Of a stretch of 33,258 nt of DNA, positions 1 to 7,651 are shown piece after piece. The notes under the pieces were generated by a model, which was not told where the DNA came from, made no database searches, and saw only the letters and a list, made by a program, of their open reading frames with translations. Position 1 is the stretch's first letter. Each line of letters opens with the position of its first letter. This DNA is from Thermoflexibacter ruber (GTDB taxonomy: Bacteria; Bacteroidota; Bacteroidia; Cytophagales; Thermoflexibacteraceae), in contig NZ_FONY01000046.1 in assembly GCF_900113045.1 (NCBI RefSeq), forward strand, positions 1 to 33,258, given 5' to 3'. Made by a program: the position numbers and the translations under genes.

Positions 1-271
1 CATTACCTAATTTGCCTATATTTTTAACCGCTAAAAGTCTTATTTGGTGGTGTTCGTGTTTGAGTAAATCTATTAAAAAATTTCCATTAAAATTTTTAGG
101 TAAGAAGCCCAAATTTTCCAAAATAAACGCAATACTTCCACTATCTTGTTGTTTATCAACAAGATACCCTAAATCTCCATTTCCGTTGTTTTTGAGTTCT
201 GTAATTAGTTCCTTTGTAAGCATTTCCGACACTTTTATATGTGCTTGCAAGTTACAAATTTCTTGGGACAT
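1..271 (-). CDS. N-terminal 90 residues of a HEAT-repeat-like protein, cut by the window edge
   Basis: Reading the minus strand from an ATG at 269-271 gives an uninterrupted frame that runs off position 1. The protein starts MSQEICNLQAHIKVSEM and is rich in Leu, Asn and Lys. Its last visible part (a short helix, then a segment with HHQIRLLAVKNIGKLG) looks like the first HEAT-type helical repeat. It lies downstream of the restriction gene on the same strand, separated by a 314-base repeat-rich spacer, so it may belong to the same defence island or have its own promoter. The overall feel is of an accessory or DNA-methylase-associated protein, but no catalytic motif is visible in the part present, so I assign no function. 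The opposite strand is also open here but its composition looks like a shadow. Confidence 0.6.
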   Translation of the reverse strand, partial: MSQEICNLQAHIKVSEMLTKELITELKNNGNGDLGYLVDKQQDSGSIAFILENLGFLPKNFNGNFLIDLLKHEHHQIRLLAVKNIGKLGN

Positions 272-321
272 TGAGGTTATCAGTTTTCGTCCTTTGTTGT
301 TGTTTTTTTCTTAAAATATCA

Positions 322-452
322 GCCAACGTCCTGCAGCTTGGCGTAGTGGCGGATTTTTAGCACAAAAGTTCAATCGAAGCACTGCACTTGAGCGTACCAC
401 AAAACTGTCATACGAAGCACTGCACCCGCCATTACGCCAAGCCGCTGTTAGC
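322..452. repeat. Large attC-like fold-back element downstream of the restriction gene
   Basis: Arms at 337-352 (CTTGGCGTAGTGGCGG) and 426-441 are complementary at 15 of 16 positions. The outer ends carry GCCAAC (322-327) and GTTAGC (447-452), which resembles the AAC/GTT box layout of integron attC sites. The interior holds a 13-base direct repeat, CGAAGCACTGCAC, at 375-387 and 413-425. No gene is visible on either strand from 272 to 585. The attC resemblance is only structural: the 7-base core consensus is not met exactly, and cassette activity is inference. Confidence 0.55.
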
Positions 453-479
453 TGCTGCCCTTCTGTCTTTCGTGTTGAT

Positions 480-581
480 TGTCTGTCGGTTGTGCGGTGG
501 GACAGACACACTCTTTGCCAAGTTTTGGTCGGTGCGTTGGCTGGTGCGACTTGGCAATGTGTGTGGCTGTTGAGCGTTGGC
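480..581. repeat. Second set of inverted repeats in the same spacer
   Basis: Two perfect short hairpins lie here: TGTCTGTC (480-487) with GACAGACA (501-508), and TTGCCAAGT (515-523) with ACTTGGCAA (549-557). The element ends with TGAGCGTTGGC (571-581), which recurs twice upstream of mod at 5324-5334 and 5359-5369. The block sits immediately 3' of the res stop codon, so it could also act as the end of the operon transcript. Confidence 0.5.
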
Positions 582-585
582 ATTT

Positions 586-3144
586 CTATTCGTTTAATGT
601 GTTTTCTAATGTCGTTTTAAATTCGTTTTCGTTATTGTAATTGTAGAACGGAACGGCTGTTATCAAATAGGTGTCCGTGTGGATTTTGATTGTCTTTTGT
701 TCTGCTCTGATTTCATTTAAAAAGTCTTCTTTCCACTTGTCGTGTCTTTTTAAATGCTCTCCTTTAGGTTCTATGAAAACCTGAAAAGTCATTTGTTCAC
801 CGTCACGTTGTTTGCAGAACAATAAAAAGTCTGGTTCAAAAGCTCGTCCAAGTTTGTCGAAGATTTTAATTTCTCTTTCGTTTCGGATTAAGTAAATGTT
901 TTCAAACTTCTGATTCAGTCCTTTAAATCGTCTTGAAAACAGTTCTACAAATTTCTTTTCTTCACTTGTTCCGTAGTTGGCATTGTAAACATACCAAGGC
1001 TCGTTGGCTACCAAAGTTTCTTGTCCGTCTGCTCGTTCACTGTCTTTGTAAACTTTGATTTCTTTGTCTTTGAAAACTTTATGTATCCGCTCTCCGATAT
1101 AATCTGAGCCCTCGTATTCTGTCGAATTGCTTTTAATATCTGCTTCAATATTTTGCAGCAGTCCGTTTAATGCTTGCAAATAATCGAAGTGGGTTATTTC
1201 TTTCAGTCGGTTTGCTGTTCCGCTAAATGTGATTTCCAAACCTGCTAAATAGTCTGTGCTGTCAATAAAATTGGAAAGCGAATCAATATGTGGAAAGTAA
1301 CGTGATAAATTATCGAAGTAGTAAAACGGATTTTGACTTAGAGCGAACCGGATTATGTTTTTTGGAATGTCAGTAAGTTTTACATCTTTTGTTTTTATTA
1401 CTTCATCATTTGATTGAGTGGGCTCTAATTCAAAAAATGCACTTGACATCATTCCCACTCCCGAAGATAAAGTATGACGATAGTTTGTTTTCTTTACGCC
1501 TAAATCGGTAAACGATTTTATGTTATCAAAACTTTTTGGGATTTTCTTATTGTAAAAGACGTGTCCGTTCTTGTAAAAATCGGTGCCTTTAAAATCTAAT
1601 TTTAGTGTTAGCTGTTTGGTCACAAGATTTTCTTCATCTTCGTAAATCCCCGATTCTACAAGTGCTTTTTTCAATTCTGAAATATAACGGCTATCTTCTT
1701 TGGTGTGGTAATACAATTCTTCTAATGTTTTCAAATCATTAGAAATATCATTATCAAATTTCCTGGTGTATTTGTCTTGTCCTTCTTCTAAGGCAAACGG
1801 AAAATACCTTGCACCACGACCAATTAGCTGTGCTTCTGAAAGTGTGGTTTTTCCTGGCTTTCCGTCTTTGCCGTCTCGGTCTTCGTAAAGACGAACAATA
1901 TCAAACAAATTCAAAACGTCCCAGCCTTCGTTCAGCTTTTGAACGGCAAAAACAGCACGGATTGGATTGTTTTCATCTTCCAAAGTATTGAGCAATATTT
2001 GGTTTTGCTCGGCTTCTGCATCGTTGTTGGCACTCAAACAGTTTTCCGGTTTAAAATTGGCTTGTATGCGTTTTACAATTTCGTTGGCTGAAATGCCTTT
2101 GGCTTCAAAAAAGCGGAAAGCCTTTTGAACGATTGGCACGGTAGAAGTTTTTTTGATTTTTTCTACCATTGCTACTGAAAAATCATCAATGAATTTGTGA
2201 AAGTTTTCCTTGTTCTGCTCCGATTCTTTGATTGTTCTTTTAGCTTTAAATAAAATTACGGGCTTCAAATTGATATTGTTTGAAGTGGCCAATTCCTGAC
2301 GATACAGGTTTAAAATCAAGGCTTGTATGATACGGTCTTGCTCATCATACAAGGAACGAATCAGATTTATTTCTTTGGAATAACCGTCTAATCTAAATTG
2401 AGCAAGGTCGTATTTAAAAATTACTTTGTCTTGATAATGGTTTACTAATTCTGCCGTATCTGTGTCAATGGTTGCGGTAAATTCAAGAAGGATGTTATCA
2501 AAATTGGATTCGTGAATTTTTTTTACCGTGTCTTCCCAACTGCCAAACAAATTTCCTGATTTTGTTCCTGCTACCAAGTGGTGGGCTTCATCAGCTATCA
2601 AAACCAATTTTTTGTCCTTAAAATCTTCGTAGGTTACGCTGTTTTCTTTCGTGTTGTTCAGGTCAATATGAAGTTGTTGAATGGTGGTAAACTTGATATT
2701 GATATTCTGATTGTCGGCTTCTTCAAAGTTGCCAACCTCTTTGATGAGGACTTCTTTTCCGTCAATCACAATTTTGTTGTTGAACAAATATTTTGATGCC
2801 TGCGAATTCAGAAAATTGTCTTTGGTTTTCTGAATGATATTATTGCTGTTTACAAAAAACAAAAAGTTACGGTAGCCTTTTTGGTAAAGGTGCAACATCA
2901 AACCAGCCATTATCAAAGTTTTTCCGCTACCTGTTGCCATATTGTAAAGCAAGTGATAAGGCTTTCTTGGCTTTTCTTCTAAATCTTCCTGGTCTAAGTA
3001 TATGTATCGCTTGAATGCTTCAATCTGATAAGGTCGCTGACCAAATCCGGGCTTTAAATTGTCGCTAATCCAATTAGGCACATCAACCTGTGCTAATGCT
3101 CGTTTAGCAAATGGATTATTGAATATTTCGTATAAAAATGCCAT
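586..3144 (-). CDS. Type III restriction enzyme, Res-type helicase-nuclease subunit
   Basis: 852 residues. This is a superfamily 2 helicase fused to a C-terminal nuclease, the subunit that translocates or cleaves DNA in type III restriction systems. Helicase motifs are all visible: Walker A MATGSGKT (69-76), DEAH (185-188), FTAT (222-225), the LNEGWDV segment (about 404-410) and motif VI LIGRGARYFPF (440-450). The C-terminal nuclease shows the PD...EXK pattern as EPDF (PD at 771-772) and EPK (792-794). The start ATG gives MAFLYEIFNN, and the length is within the usual range. It lies 71 bases downstream of the methylase gene on the same strand, consistent with one operon. All key residues are present, so it looks intact. 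Confidence 0.93.
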   Translation of the reverse strand: MAFLYEIFNNPFAKRALAQVDVPNWISDNLKPGFGQRPYQIEAFKRYIYLDQEDLEEKPRKPYHLLYNMATGSGKTLIMAGLMLHLYQKGYRNFLFFVNSNNIIQKTKDNFLNSQASKYLFNNKIVIDGKEVLIKEVGNFEEADNQNINIKFTTIQQLHIDLNNTKENSVTYEDFKDKKLVLIADEAHHLVAGTKSGNLFGSWEDTVKKIHESNFDNILLEFTATIDTDTAELVNHYQDKVIFKYDLAQFRLDGYSKEINLIRSLYDEQDRIIQALILNLYRQELATSNNINLKPVILFKAKRTIKESEQNKENFHKFIDDFSVAMVEKIKKTSTVPIVQKAFRFFEAKGISANEIVKRIQANFKPENCLSANNDAEAEQNQILLNTLEDENNPIRAVFAVQKLNEGWDVLNLFDIVRLYEDRDGKDGKPGKTTLSEAQLIGRGARYFPFALEEGQDKYTRKFDNDISNDLKTLEELYYHTKEDSRYISELKKALVESGIYEDEENLVTKQLTLKLDFKGTDFYKNGHVFYNKKIPKSFDNIKSFTDLGVKKTNYRHTLSSGVGMMSSAFFELEPTQSNDEVIKTKDVKLTDIPKNIIRFALSQNPFYYFDNLSRYFPHIDSLSNFIDSTDYLAGLEITFSGTANRLKEITHFDYLQALNGLLQNIEADIKSNSTEYEGSDYIGERIHKVFKDKEIKVYKDSERADGQETLVANEPWYVYNANYGTSEEKKFVELFSRRFKGLNQKFENIYLIRNEREIKIFDKLGRAFEPDFLLFCKQRDGEQMTFQVFIEPKGEHLKRHDKWKEDFLNEIRAEQKTIKIHTDTYLITAVPFYNYNNENEFKTTLENTLNE

Positions 3145-3215
3145 TACTTTTTCAATTTTTTAATGCTTGTATTCATTGCTACTGAAAATTTTGTTGTCAG
3201 GTGTTCCTTGACAGG

Positions 3216-5264
3216 TTACTTCATCCTATAAAAATCTTTGGTTACTTTCTTTTCTTCTTCGGTGCACGCAAAGTCGGTATCATTGAGAGAAGATAGATTT
3301 ACATACAATTGGTTTTTGTCCAATAGTTCGCAAAGGTGTTGTTTTTGCTCTGCAAGGCTAAGGGTTTTAAATTCTTCCAAATGTTCGTTTTGTTTTTTAA
3401 TGTCAACATTGTAATTCAGGAAGCTTTTGGCTTTCATTTGTTCCCAAATCTGCAAAAGTGTTTTAGTGTCTTTGGCTTCTTCTATTTGCTCTATGAAAGT
3501 TTGGTTGTATTTTTTGAGTTCCAGATAGACAAATTCTCCGCCACCTTTCCATTGAACATCTTCTTCTGTTGATATTCCAGAATTATCGCCATTAATAACA
3601 TTTTTTAATCTTACTACACTATCATTTTCTCCGTAATTCAATTGTTCAACGCCAATAAATTGCCTTTTCATTTTATGAGCTACAGCGGCAGTAGTTCCGC
3701 TACCTAAATGATAATCTAACACAACATCCCCTTCATTGGTTATCATTTTTATTAACCTATAAAGAATTTTTTCAGGCTTCTTACCATTGCTTAATTTTAC
3801 ACCACCTTCTTCTGCAATTGCACCTGTAGTTTTAATATCTTGCCAAAAATCACAAGGATTCTTAAAAATATTGGAGTCTGCGAATATTACCTGTAAACGT
3901 GGCTGCTTTGTTTCTCTATTAAAATCTGTTATGTAGAAAAATAACACCCCCTTTTTAGAAACGGCCGCTGCAATATCTTGTTTTGGGACTTTATCTAAAC
4001 TTTTTACTAATGTGGCAAGGCTTGAAGAACCTGCTGTTTTAATGATTCTGTAACTGTTCTTAAATAGCCATTCGCTTTTCTCATCTTCATTTTCAAATTC
4101 AAGGTCTTTTAACTTTGTCGCTAATGATATTTTCTTTGCTTTTTTCAAAATTTCATTGGCCTTGTTGACATCCGTCTGGTCATTAATTTCTTTTGCTTCA
4201 AGTTCAATTAGTTCAGAACGCTGCTCTTCTGTTAAATCTTCAATGAAAATATTATTCTCTGGATCCCATTCCTTTTGTTCGTATTTATCAACAGTAATAA
4301 ACCCTTTGAAATTAGGCATTTTATACATCAAGATAAATTCCTTTAATTTTGGAAATCTACCTTTTGCGTGGTTCATTTTGACACCACTGGCTTCACTCAT
4401 TTTAACAGCTACATTATTTAAAAAACGATTTTCAAAGACTTCATCCATCAAAATTTTCAGGTATGCGTTTTCATTATCATCACATTGAACACATATAATT
4501 CCGTCCTTTGATAATAGTGTTTTAGCTGCATAAAGCCTGTTTCTCATAAATGTAAGCCACGTAGACCGATTAAAACTATCATTGTAACCGAAAGAGTCAT
4601 TTCCAGTATTATACGGCGGGTCTATGTAAATCAGTTTTACTTTTCCTGCAAATTCTTCTTTCAGTGTGTGCAATGCCAAAAGGTTATTGCCTTTTATAAT
4701 CAAATTGTCGGTTATGGTATCTTCAGGTAAACCACGTTTTCTGTTCAGCTCAGCATCCCGCTTAAAACCATTAAAGGGGTGTTCACCGTCTTTATCAATG
4801 CGTTTTGCATTGGTCAAAACCTTTGGCTCTAAGAGTTGAGTAATTTCATCTTGTGCTAAAATTTCATTAAAAAATATTTCTTCCCTTTTTTGTTCCTCTT
4901 TGGTTTGTCCGCCTTCCAGAATGCAATCTTTAAATGGCCAAACTAAAGCTACTTCATTGCGTTGTTTAAAGTATTTGCCGTCAATGGTTAAGCCAACTTT
5001 GTTTTTGTATTTGGTGTAGCTGTCGTTCAGGTAGTTTTTCTGTTCCAGAAATTCTATAAACAGGTTTTGTTTTAATACCAGTACATCTTTTACCTTAACA
5101 AAGAATTTTTCTTTCAGCGTTTCATTTGCCAAAAGCAATTCAATCAATTCTTCGTCAAAATTCTGTGCTTTGTTCAGCACCACCCACTTTTTCAACTCTC
5201 CGTTGTCTGTTACGAAGTTGGGTTCTTTCTTGAGTTGCTGCTCTAATGTTTCAAATAATTTCAT
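3216..5264 (-). CDS. Type III modification methylase (adenine-specific, Mod subunit)
   Basis: 682 residues. It is predicted to methylate adenine N6 in the recognition site and to supply sequence recognition for the partner restriction subunit. The catalytic DPPY motif is at 215-218 within YIDPPYNTG, and the AdoMet-binding motif follows much later as DYHLGSGTT (517-525). Motif IV before motif I marks the beta class typical of Mod proteins. The roughly 250 residues between motifs hold the probable target recognition domain, including a Lys/Glu-rich helical stretch. The first 150 residues are a family-typical N-terminal extension. It is the first gene of the mod-res pair. Upstream lies a repeat-rich spacer with no clear promoter match. 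Confidence 0.93.
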   Translation of the reverse strand: MKLFETLEQQLKKEPNFVTDNGELKKWVVLNKAQNFDEELIELLLANETLKEKFFVKVKDVLVLKQNLFIEFLEQKNYLNDSYTKYKNKVGLTIDGKYFKQRNEVALVWPFKDCILEGGQTKEEQKREEIFFNEILAQDEITQLLEPKVLTNAKRIDKDGEHPFNGFKRDAELNRKRGLPEDTITDNLIIKGNNLLALHTLKEEFAGKVKLIYIDPPYNTGNDSFGYNDSFNRSTWLTFMRNRLYAAKTLLSKDGIICVQCDDNENAYLKILMDEVFENRFLNNVAVKMSEASGVKMNHAKGRFPKLKEFILMYKMPNFKGFITVDKYEQKEWDPENNIFIEDLTEEQRSELIELEAKEINDQTDVNKANEILKKAKKISLATKLKDLEFENEDEKSEWLFKNSYRIIKTAGSSSLATLVKSLDKVPKQDIAAAVSKKGVLFFYITDFNRETKQPRLQVIFADSNIFKNPCDFWQDIKTTGAIAEEGGVKLSNGKKPEKILYRLIKMITNEGDVVLDYHLGSGTTAAVAHKMKRQFIGVEQLNYGENDSVVRLKNVINGDNSGISTEEDVQWKGGGEFVYLELKKYNQTFIEQIEEAKDTKTLLQIWEQMKAKSFLNYNVDIKKQNEHLEEFKTLSLAEQKQHLCELLDKNQLYVNLSSLNDTDFACTEEEKKVTKDFYRMK

Positions 5265-5528
5265 TTATCTTCTTTCAAATTATTTAATCGTCAAATTTAC
5301 TTTTTATTGTCGGTTCTTTTGTCTGAGCGTTGGCAAAAAAATGGCTCTTTTGGTTTTTTGAGCGTTGGCTCGTGTGTCGGGAAAAACCAAATCCCGCCAA
5401 GTCGGGACAAGTTGTGCCATTTTGCGGGTGGGCTTTATTGTCGTCTGTCTGTTTGTTAATTTTTGCACTGTTGTTGTCTTTTAGGGTTGCAGCTAACATC
5501 TGGATAAACGCAACCCTTGCGTTTATTT
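5265..5528. repeat. Repeat-rich spacer upstream of mod
   Basis: The sequence has two copies of TGAGCGTTGGC (5324-5334, 5359-5369), the same 11-mer found at 571-581 beyond the res gene. It also has a fold-back of GGGTTGC (5484-5490) with GCAACCC (5510-5516) enclosing AGCTAAC, similar in layout to the element at 322-452. A 13-base repeat, CTTGCGTTTATTT, occurs at 5516-5528 and again at 5536-5548 inside the 3' end of ssb. Reading frames on both strands are short and of low-complexity composition, so I call no gene. Confidence 0.5.
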
Positions 5529-5891
5529 TTAAAAACTTGCGTTTATTTCCGCTTTATCAGCAGGCTTATCCAACATGATAAAACTCTCCGCAATGATTTC
5601 TGTTACGTATTTTTTATTCCCTTCCTTATCTTCATAAGAGCGGGTTTTGATTTTCCCTTCCAAATAAATCGTACTGCCTTTCTTCAGATACTTCCCCGCC
5701 AAGTCTGCCAGACTTCGCCAAGCTACTATACTGTGCCATTCTGTTAGACTATGGGTTTCTCCTTTGTCGTCTTTGTAGCTCTCAGTAGTAGCCAAGGAAA
5801 ATTTAGCCACTGTGATACCTCCTTCCAACGTCTGCTCCTCAGGGTCTTTGCCTAAGTTTCCTATCAGCATCACTTTGTTAAGTCCACGCAT
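5529..5891 (-). CDS. ssb: Single-stranded DNA-binding protein, short form
   Basis: 120 residues with a full SSB OB-fold: MRGLNKVMLIGNLGKDPE at the N-terminus, then the WHSIVAW strand and the KGSTIYLEGKIKTRSY segment. It would coat single-stranded DNA during replication, repair or element transfer. The tail is very short and ends AEINASF, without the acidic tip (DDxxPF type) that SSBs use to recruit partners. The last codons overlap one copy of a 13-base direct repeat whose second copy lies just beyond the stop, so the original tail may have been lost by recombination. The position beside a recombinase remnant and a restriction system suggests an accessory paralogue rather than the housekeeping ssb. 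Confidence 0.93.
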   Translation of the reverse strand: MRGLNKVMLIGNLGKDPEEQTLEGGITVAKFSLATTESYKDDKGETHSLTEWHSIVAWRSLADLAGKYLKKGSTIYLEGKIKTRSYEDKEGNKKYVTEIIAESFIMLDKPADKAEINASF

Positions 5892-5903
5892 CTACGATTA
5901 TTT

Positions 5904-5939
5904 TTTGTAAATTAAAAAATAAATTTTTTAATTTACAAA
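5904..5939. repeat. 17-bp AT-only palindrome between ssb and the recombinase remnant
   Basis: TTTGTAAATTAAAAAAT at 5904-5920 pairs perfectly with 5923-5939, with a two-base loop. It covers the recombinase stop codon (5933-5935) and lies just upstream of the ssb start. It may end the old recombinase transcript or mark a junction. The all-AT stem makes it a weak terminator. Confidence 0.6.
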
Positions 5940-6127
5940 TTATCTAACGGACTTTTTATTTGGTCAAAGCCCTTGTTTGTTACGTGTGTATAAACTTCTG
6001 TGGTTTTCGTACTTTCATGTCCCAATAAAACCTGAATATAACGCAAATCAGTGCCATTTTCCAAGAGATGCGTTGCAAAACTATGGCGTAAGGTATGCAC
6101 CTTACTTTCTTTTTTATACCTACTTTT
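5933..6127 (-). pseudogene. C-terminal remnant of a tyrosine recombinase (phage-type integrase)
   Basis: On the minus strand the frame reads [16 protein letters not shown], followed by LLGHES, then EVYTHV and a tail of IKSPLDNL before TAA. These are the HxLRH box, the LLGH box and the catalytic Tyr of a XerC/D-like or integron-type integrase. Only about 64 codons remain. An in-frame stop at 6128-6130 ends the homology, and the insertion-sequence remnant begins at about 6139. The N-terminal domains and first catalytic Arg are missing, so it cannot be active. The SPLD tail occurs in IntI proteins and also in ordinary Bacteroidota integrases, so the subtype stays open. Confidence 0.85.
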
Positions 6128-6138
6128 TTATATATTTC

Positions 6139-7080
6139 GTAACTATTTAAATACTTACAAAATTAATAAAAAGTTTGTATGTTTCTGCTATGAAATTAAC
6201 TGACGACATAGAAAGTTTACAAAGCCTGTTGCAGAGGTGCTTGCCAAGTTAGCTGTTCTGAAAGAGGAGAATAGCAAGCTCCGCATGGAGAATGCCCAAT
6301 TGCGACCCGAGAACGCTGAGTTGCGTAGGCGTTTGGACATGAACTCTGGCAATAGCCATAAACCTCCCAGCAGTGATGGCTATAAGAAAAAGAAAATAGT
6401 CGCCTTACCCAAACATGTAGGTCGTGTGTGGCAGGACAATTACATGGGTTTGATATGGTTTGTAATCAGTCATGGTGTTATATTTTTGTGCATATCAAAA
6501 GGGGGAAAAAGGCATTAGCAAGTCAAGCGTCCTTATTCCCTTTCTTACGGGGCTATGTGGTGCATGATTGCTGGGCAAGCTATTTTGGCTTTGATACTTG
6601 CAAACACGCCCTTTGCCATGCACATCTATTACGAGAGTTAAAGGCAGTCAGGCGAACGAGGGAAGCCCTCTGCACGGGGTAGAAGTATTTGCTCGCTTGC
6701 AAGGGGTAATGACCACGCTGAGAAAATAAGGGCTAAACCTATTGCAAACTTTGCTTGATATCAATGCAAAAATCAATGTGCAATTAAGGACTACCTAAAT
6801 AGTTACTTTTTTTTGGTAATATCTTTTTCTATGTGCAAGTAGTGCTTAAAAAGACTTGTCTTACACATAAAACTTTGTGTTTGCTTTGTTTTCTAACTCC
6901 TTCACTATCTTTCTCACTGTTTGCCTTTGCTGGTTTGGCTTGATAGAGAACTAACAATAAACTGCTCATCTGCTCTGCTCACTGACTATCTTGCTGGCTC
7001 AATGTCCGCAACTCTTGTAAAAATGTGGGCATAGGGCATGCAACAAGCAATTATAATCTTGCAAGTACCGAAATAGTTAC
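6139..7080. mobile_element. Degraded IS66-type insertion with imperfect terminal inverted repeats
   Basis: The left end GTAACTATTT (6139-6148) recurs inverted at 7071-7080. Extending the comparison to 30 bases keeps about 23 matches, as expected for IS ends. A third copy of the 10-mer lies inverted at 6797-6806, so the right part (6807-7080) may be a second fragment. The interior holds a broken transposase. No 8-base target duplication is seen: the flanks are TATATTTC and GATACTTT. The element interrupts or replaces the 5' part of the recombinase gene. From 6807 to 7080 I see no gene. Confidence 0.65.
6190..6790 (+). pseudogene. IS66 family transposase (TnpC), broken by frameshifts and an internal deletion
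   Basis: An ATG at 6190 begins MKLTDDIESLQ. A frameshift near 6228 leads into a leucine-zipper region (LKEENSKLRMENAQLRPENA) and the N-terminal IS66 signature NSGNSHKPPSSD. The zinc-binding middle is missing. The frame then shifts to one carrying part of the DDE core: VVHDCWASYFGF (the catalytic Asp motif) followed by HALCHAHLLRELK. Further stops follow at 6680-6682 and beyond. A complete TnpC is about 500 residues, so well under half survives and no product is expected. Confidence 0.85.
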
Positions 7081-7090
7081 GATACTTTAA

Positions 7091-7132
7091 AACAAAAGAG
7101 GTTACATGTAAAACTATGTAACCTCTTTTGTT
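7091..7132 (-). terminator. Strong hairpin terminator for ssrA, probably bidirectional
   Basis: A perfect 17-bp stem runs from 7091-7107 to 7116-7132 with an 8-base loop. The core is AGAGGTTACAT. A T-run follows on the plus strand (7131-7137) and a weaker one on the minus strand. It lies 35 bases past the tmRNA 3' end. Confidence 0.85.
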
Positions 7133-7166
7133 TTTTTAATTACTTAAAAATCAACACCTTACATAA

Positions 7167-7532
7167 TGGAGCTGGGGGGAGTCGAACCCCCGTCCAAACA
7201 TGGCAACTCATCATGCTTTCTACACGTTTAGTTCTTGTTAGTTGTCGGGAAAAGTCAGGTCAAGAACGCACCAAAACCTTTCCTTAGTTGCGGTGGACTT
7301 AGGCAAGCATCACAACCCTACTTACCGCAGTTCTGTAGATGACCTTCTATACGCCTAACAGACAGAACGGGCTATTAGGCAGAAGGCAAGCCGTTTAATT
7401 TATCCTAAATTAAGCAGCAAGAGCGAAAGAAGTTTCGCCATTTATGGTTTGTGAGTTTTATTTACGGGTAATGCTCACGACACCCGACGTGCTTACATGG
7501 AACTACTCACGCTGTCAAAACCAGTCAGCCCC
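7167..7532 (-). ncRNA. ssrA: Transfer-messenger RNA (tmRNA)
   Basis: The minus strand begins GGGGCTGACTGGTTTTGACA (from 7532) and ends with a T-arm GGGGGTTCGACTCCCCC and an acceptor strand CAGCTCC plus discriminator A at 7167. The 7-bp acceptor stem GGGGCTG/CAGCTCC pairs fully with one G-U. CCA is not encoded. The RNA is 366 bases, one-piece. It rescues stalled ribosomes with SmpB and tags the unfinished protein. The tag frame is at 7410-7439. Its own promoter and terminator flank it. The 3' end faces the mobile remnants at 5933-7080, as expected for an ssrA-inserted island. Confidence 0.97.
7410..7439 (-). other. tmRNA proteolysis-tag reading frame
   Basis: Codons GGC GAA ACT TCT TTC GCT CTT GCT GCT then TAA encode GETSFALAA. 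The ALAA end is the usual degradation signal for ClpXP-type proteases, and tags beginning GE are typical of Bacteroidota. The exact resume codon (GGC is assumed) is inferred from that pattern. Confidence 0.85.
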
Positions 7533-7558
7533 AAGTGATTTTTTTTACAAAAGGGAAG

Positions 7559-7589
7559 CAAAATTAGTTCATTTTCATATAAAAAACAA
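7559..7589 (-). promoter_or_regulatory. Promoter of ssrA
   Basis: On the minus strand TTG (7587-7589) is followed after 20 bases by TAATTTTG (7559-7566), a full match to the Bacteroidota primary-sigma pattern TTG-N19/20-TAnnTTTG. The mature tmRNA begins 27 bases further on, which leaves a short leader for RNase P removal. Confidence 0.75.
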
Positions 7590-7619
7590 GTTTTGATAGA
7601 GATGTCCTGCGAAAATCTT

Positions 7620-7627
7620 TATTTTTG
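7620..7627 (+). promoter_or_regulatory. Likely -7 box of the hydrolase gene
   Basis: TATTTTTG fits TAnnTTTG exactly and lies 24 bases before the ATG at 7652. The nearest upstream TTG (7593-7595) is 24 bases away, longer than ideal. Together with the ssrA promoter this makes 7533-7651 a divergent promoter region. Confidence 0.5.
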
Positions 7628-7651
7628 TAGCATTATTTGTCAAAATGTTTT

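Noticed and set aside
12-314. 100-codon plus-strand frame at the left edge
   Set aside because: It is antisense to a better minus-strand frame with gene-like composition and a HEAT-like segment; its own sequence is a Phe/Ser/Leu-rich shadow.
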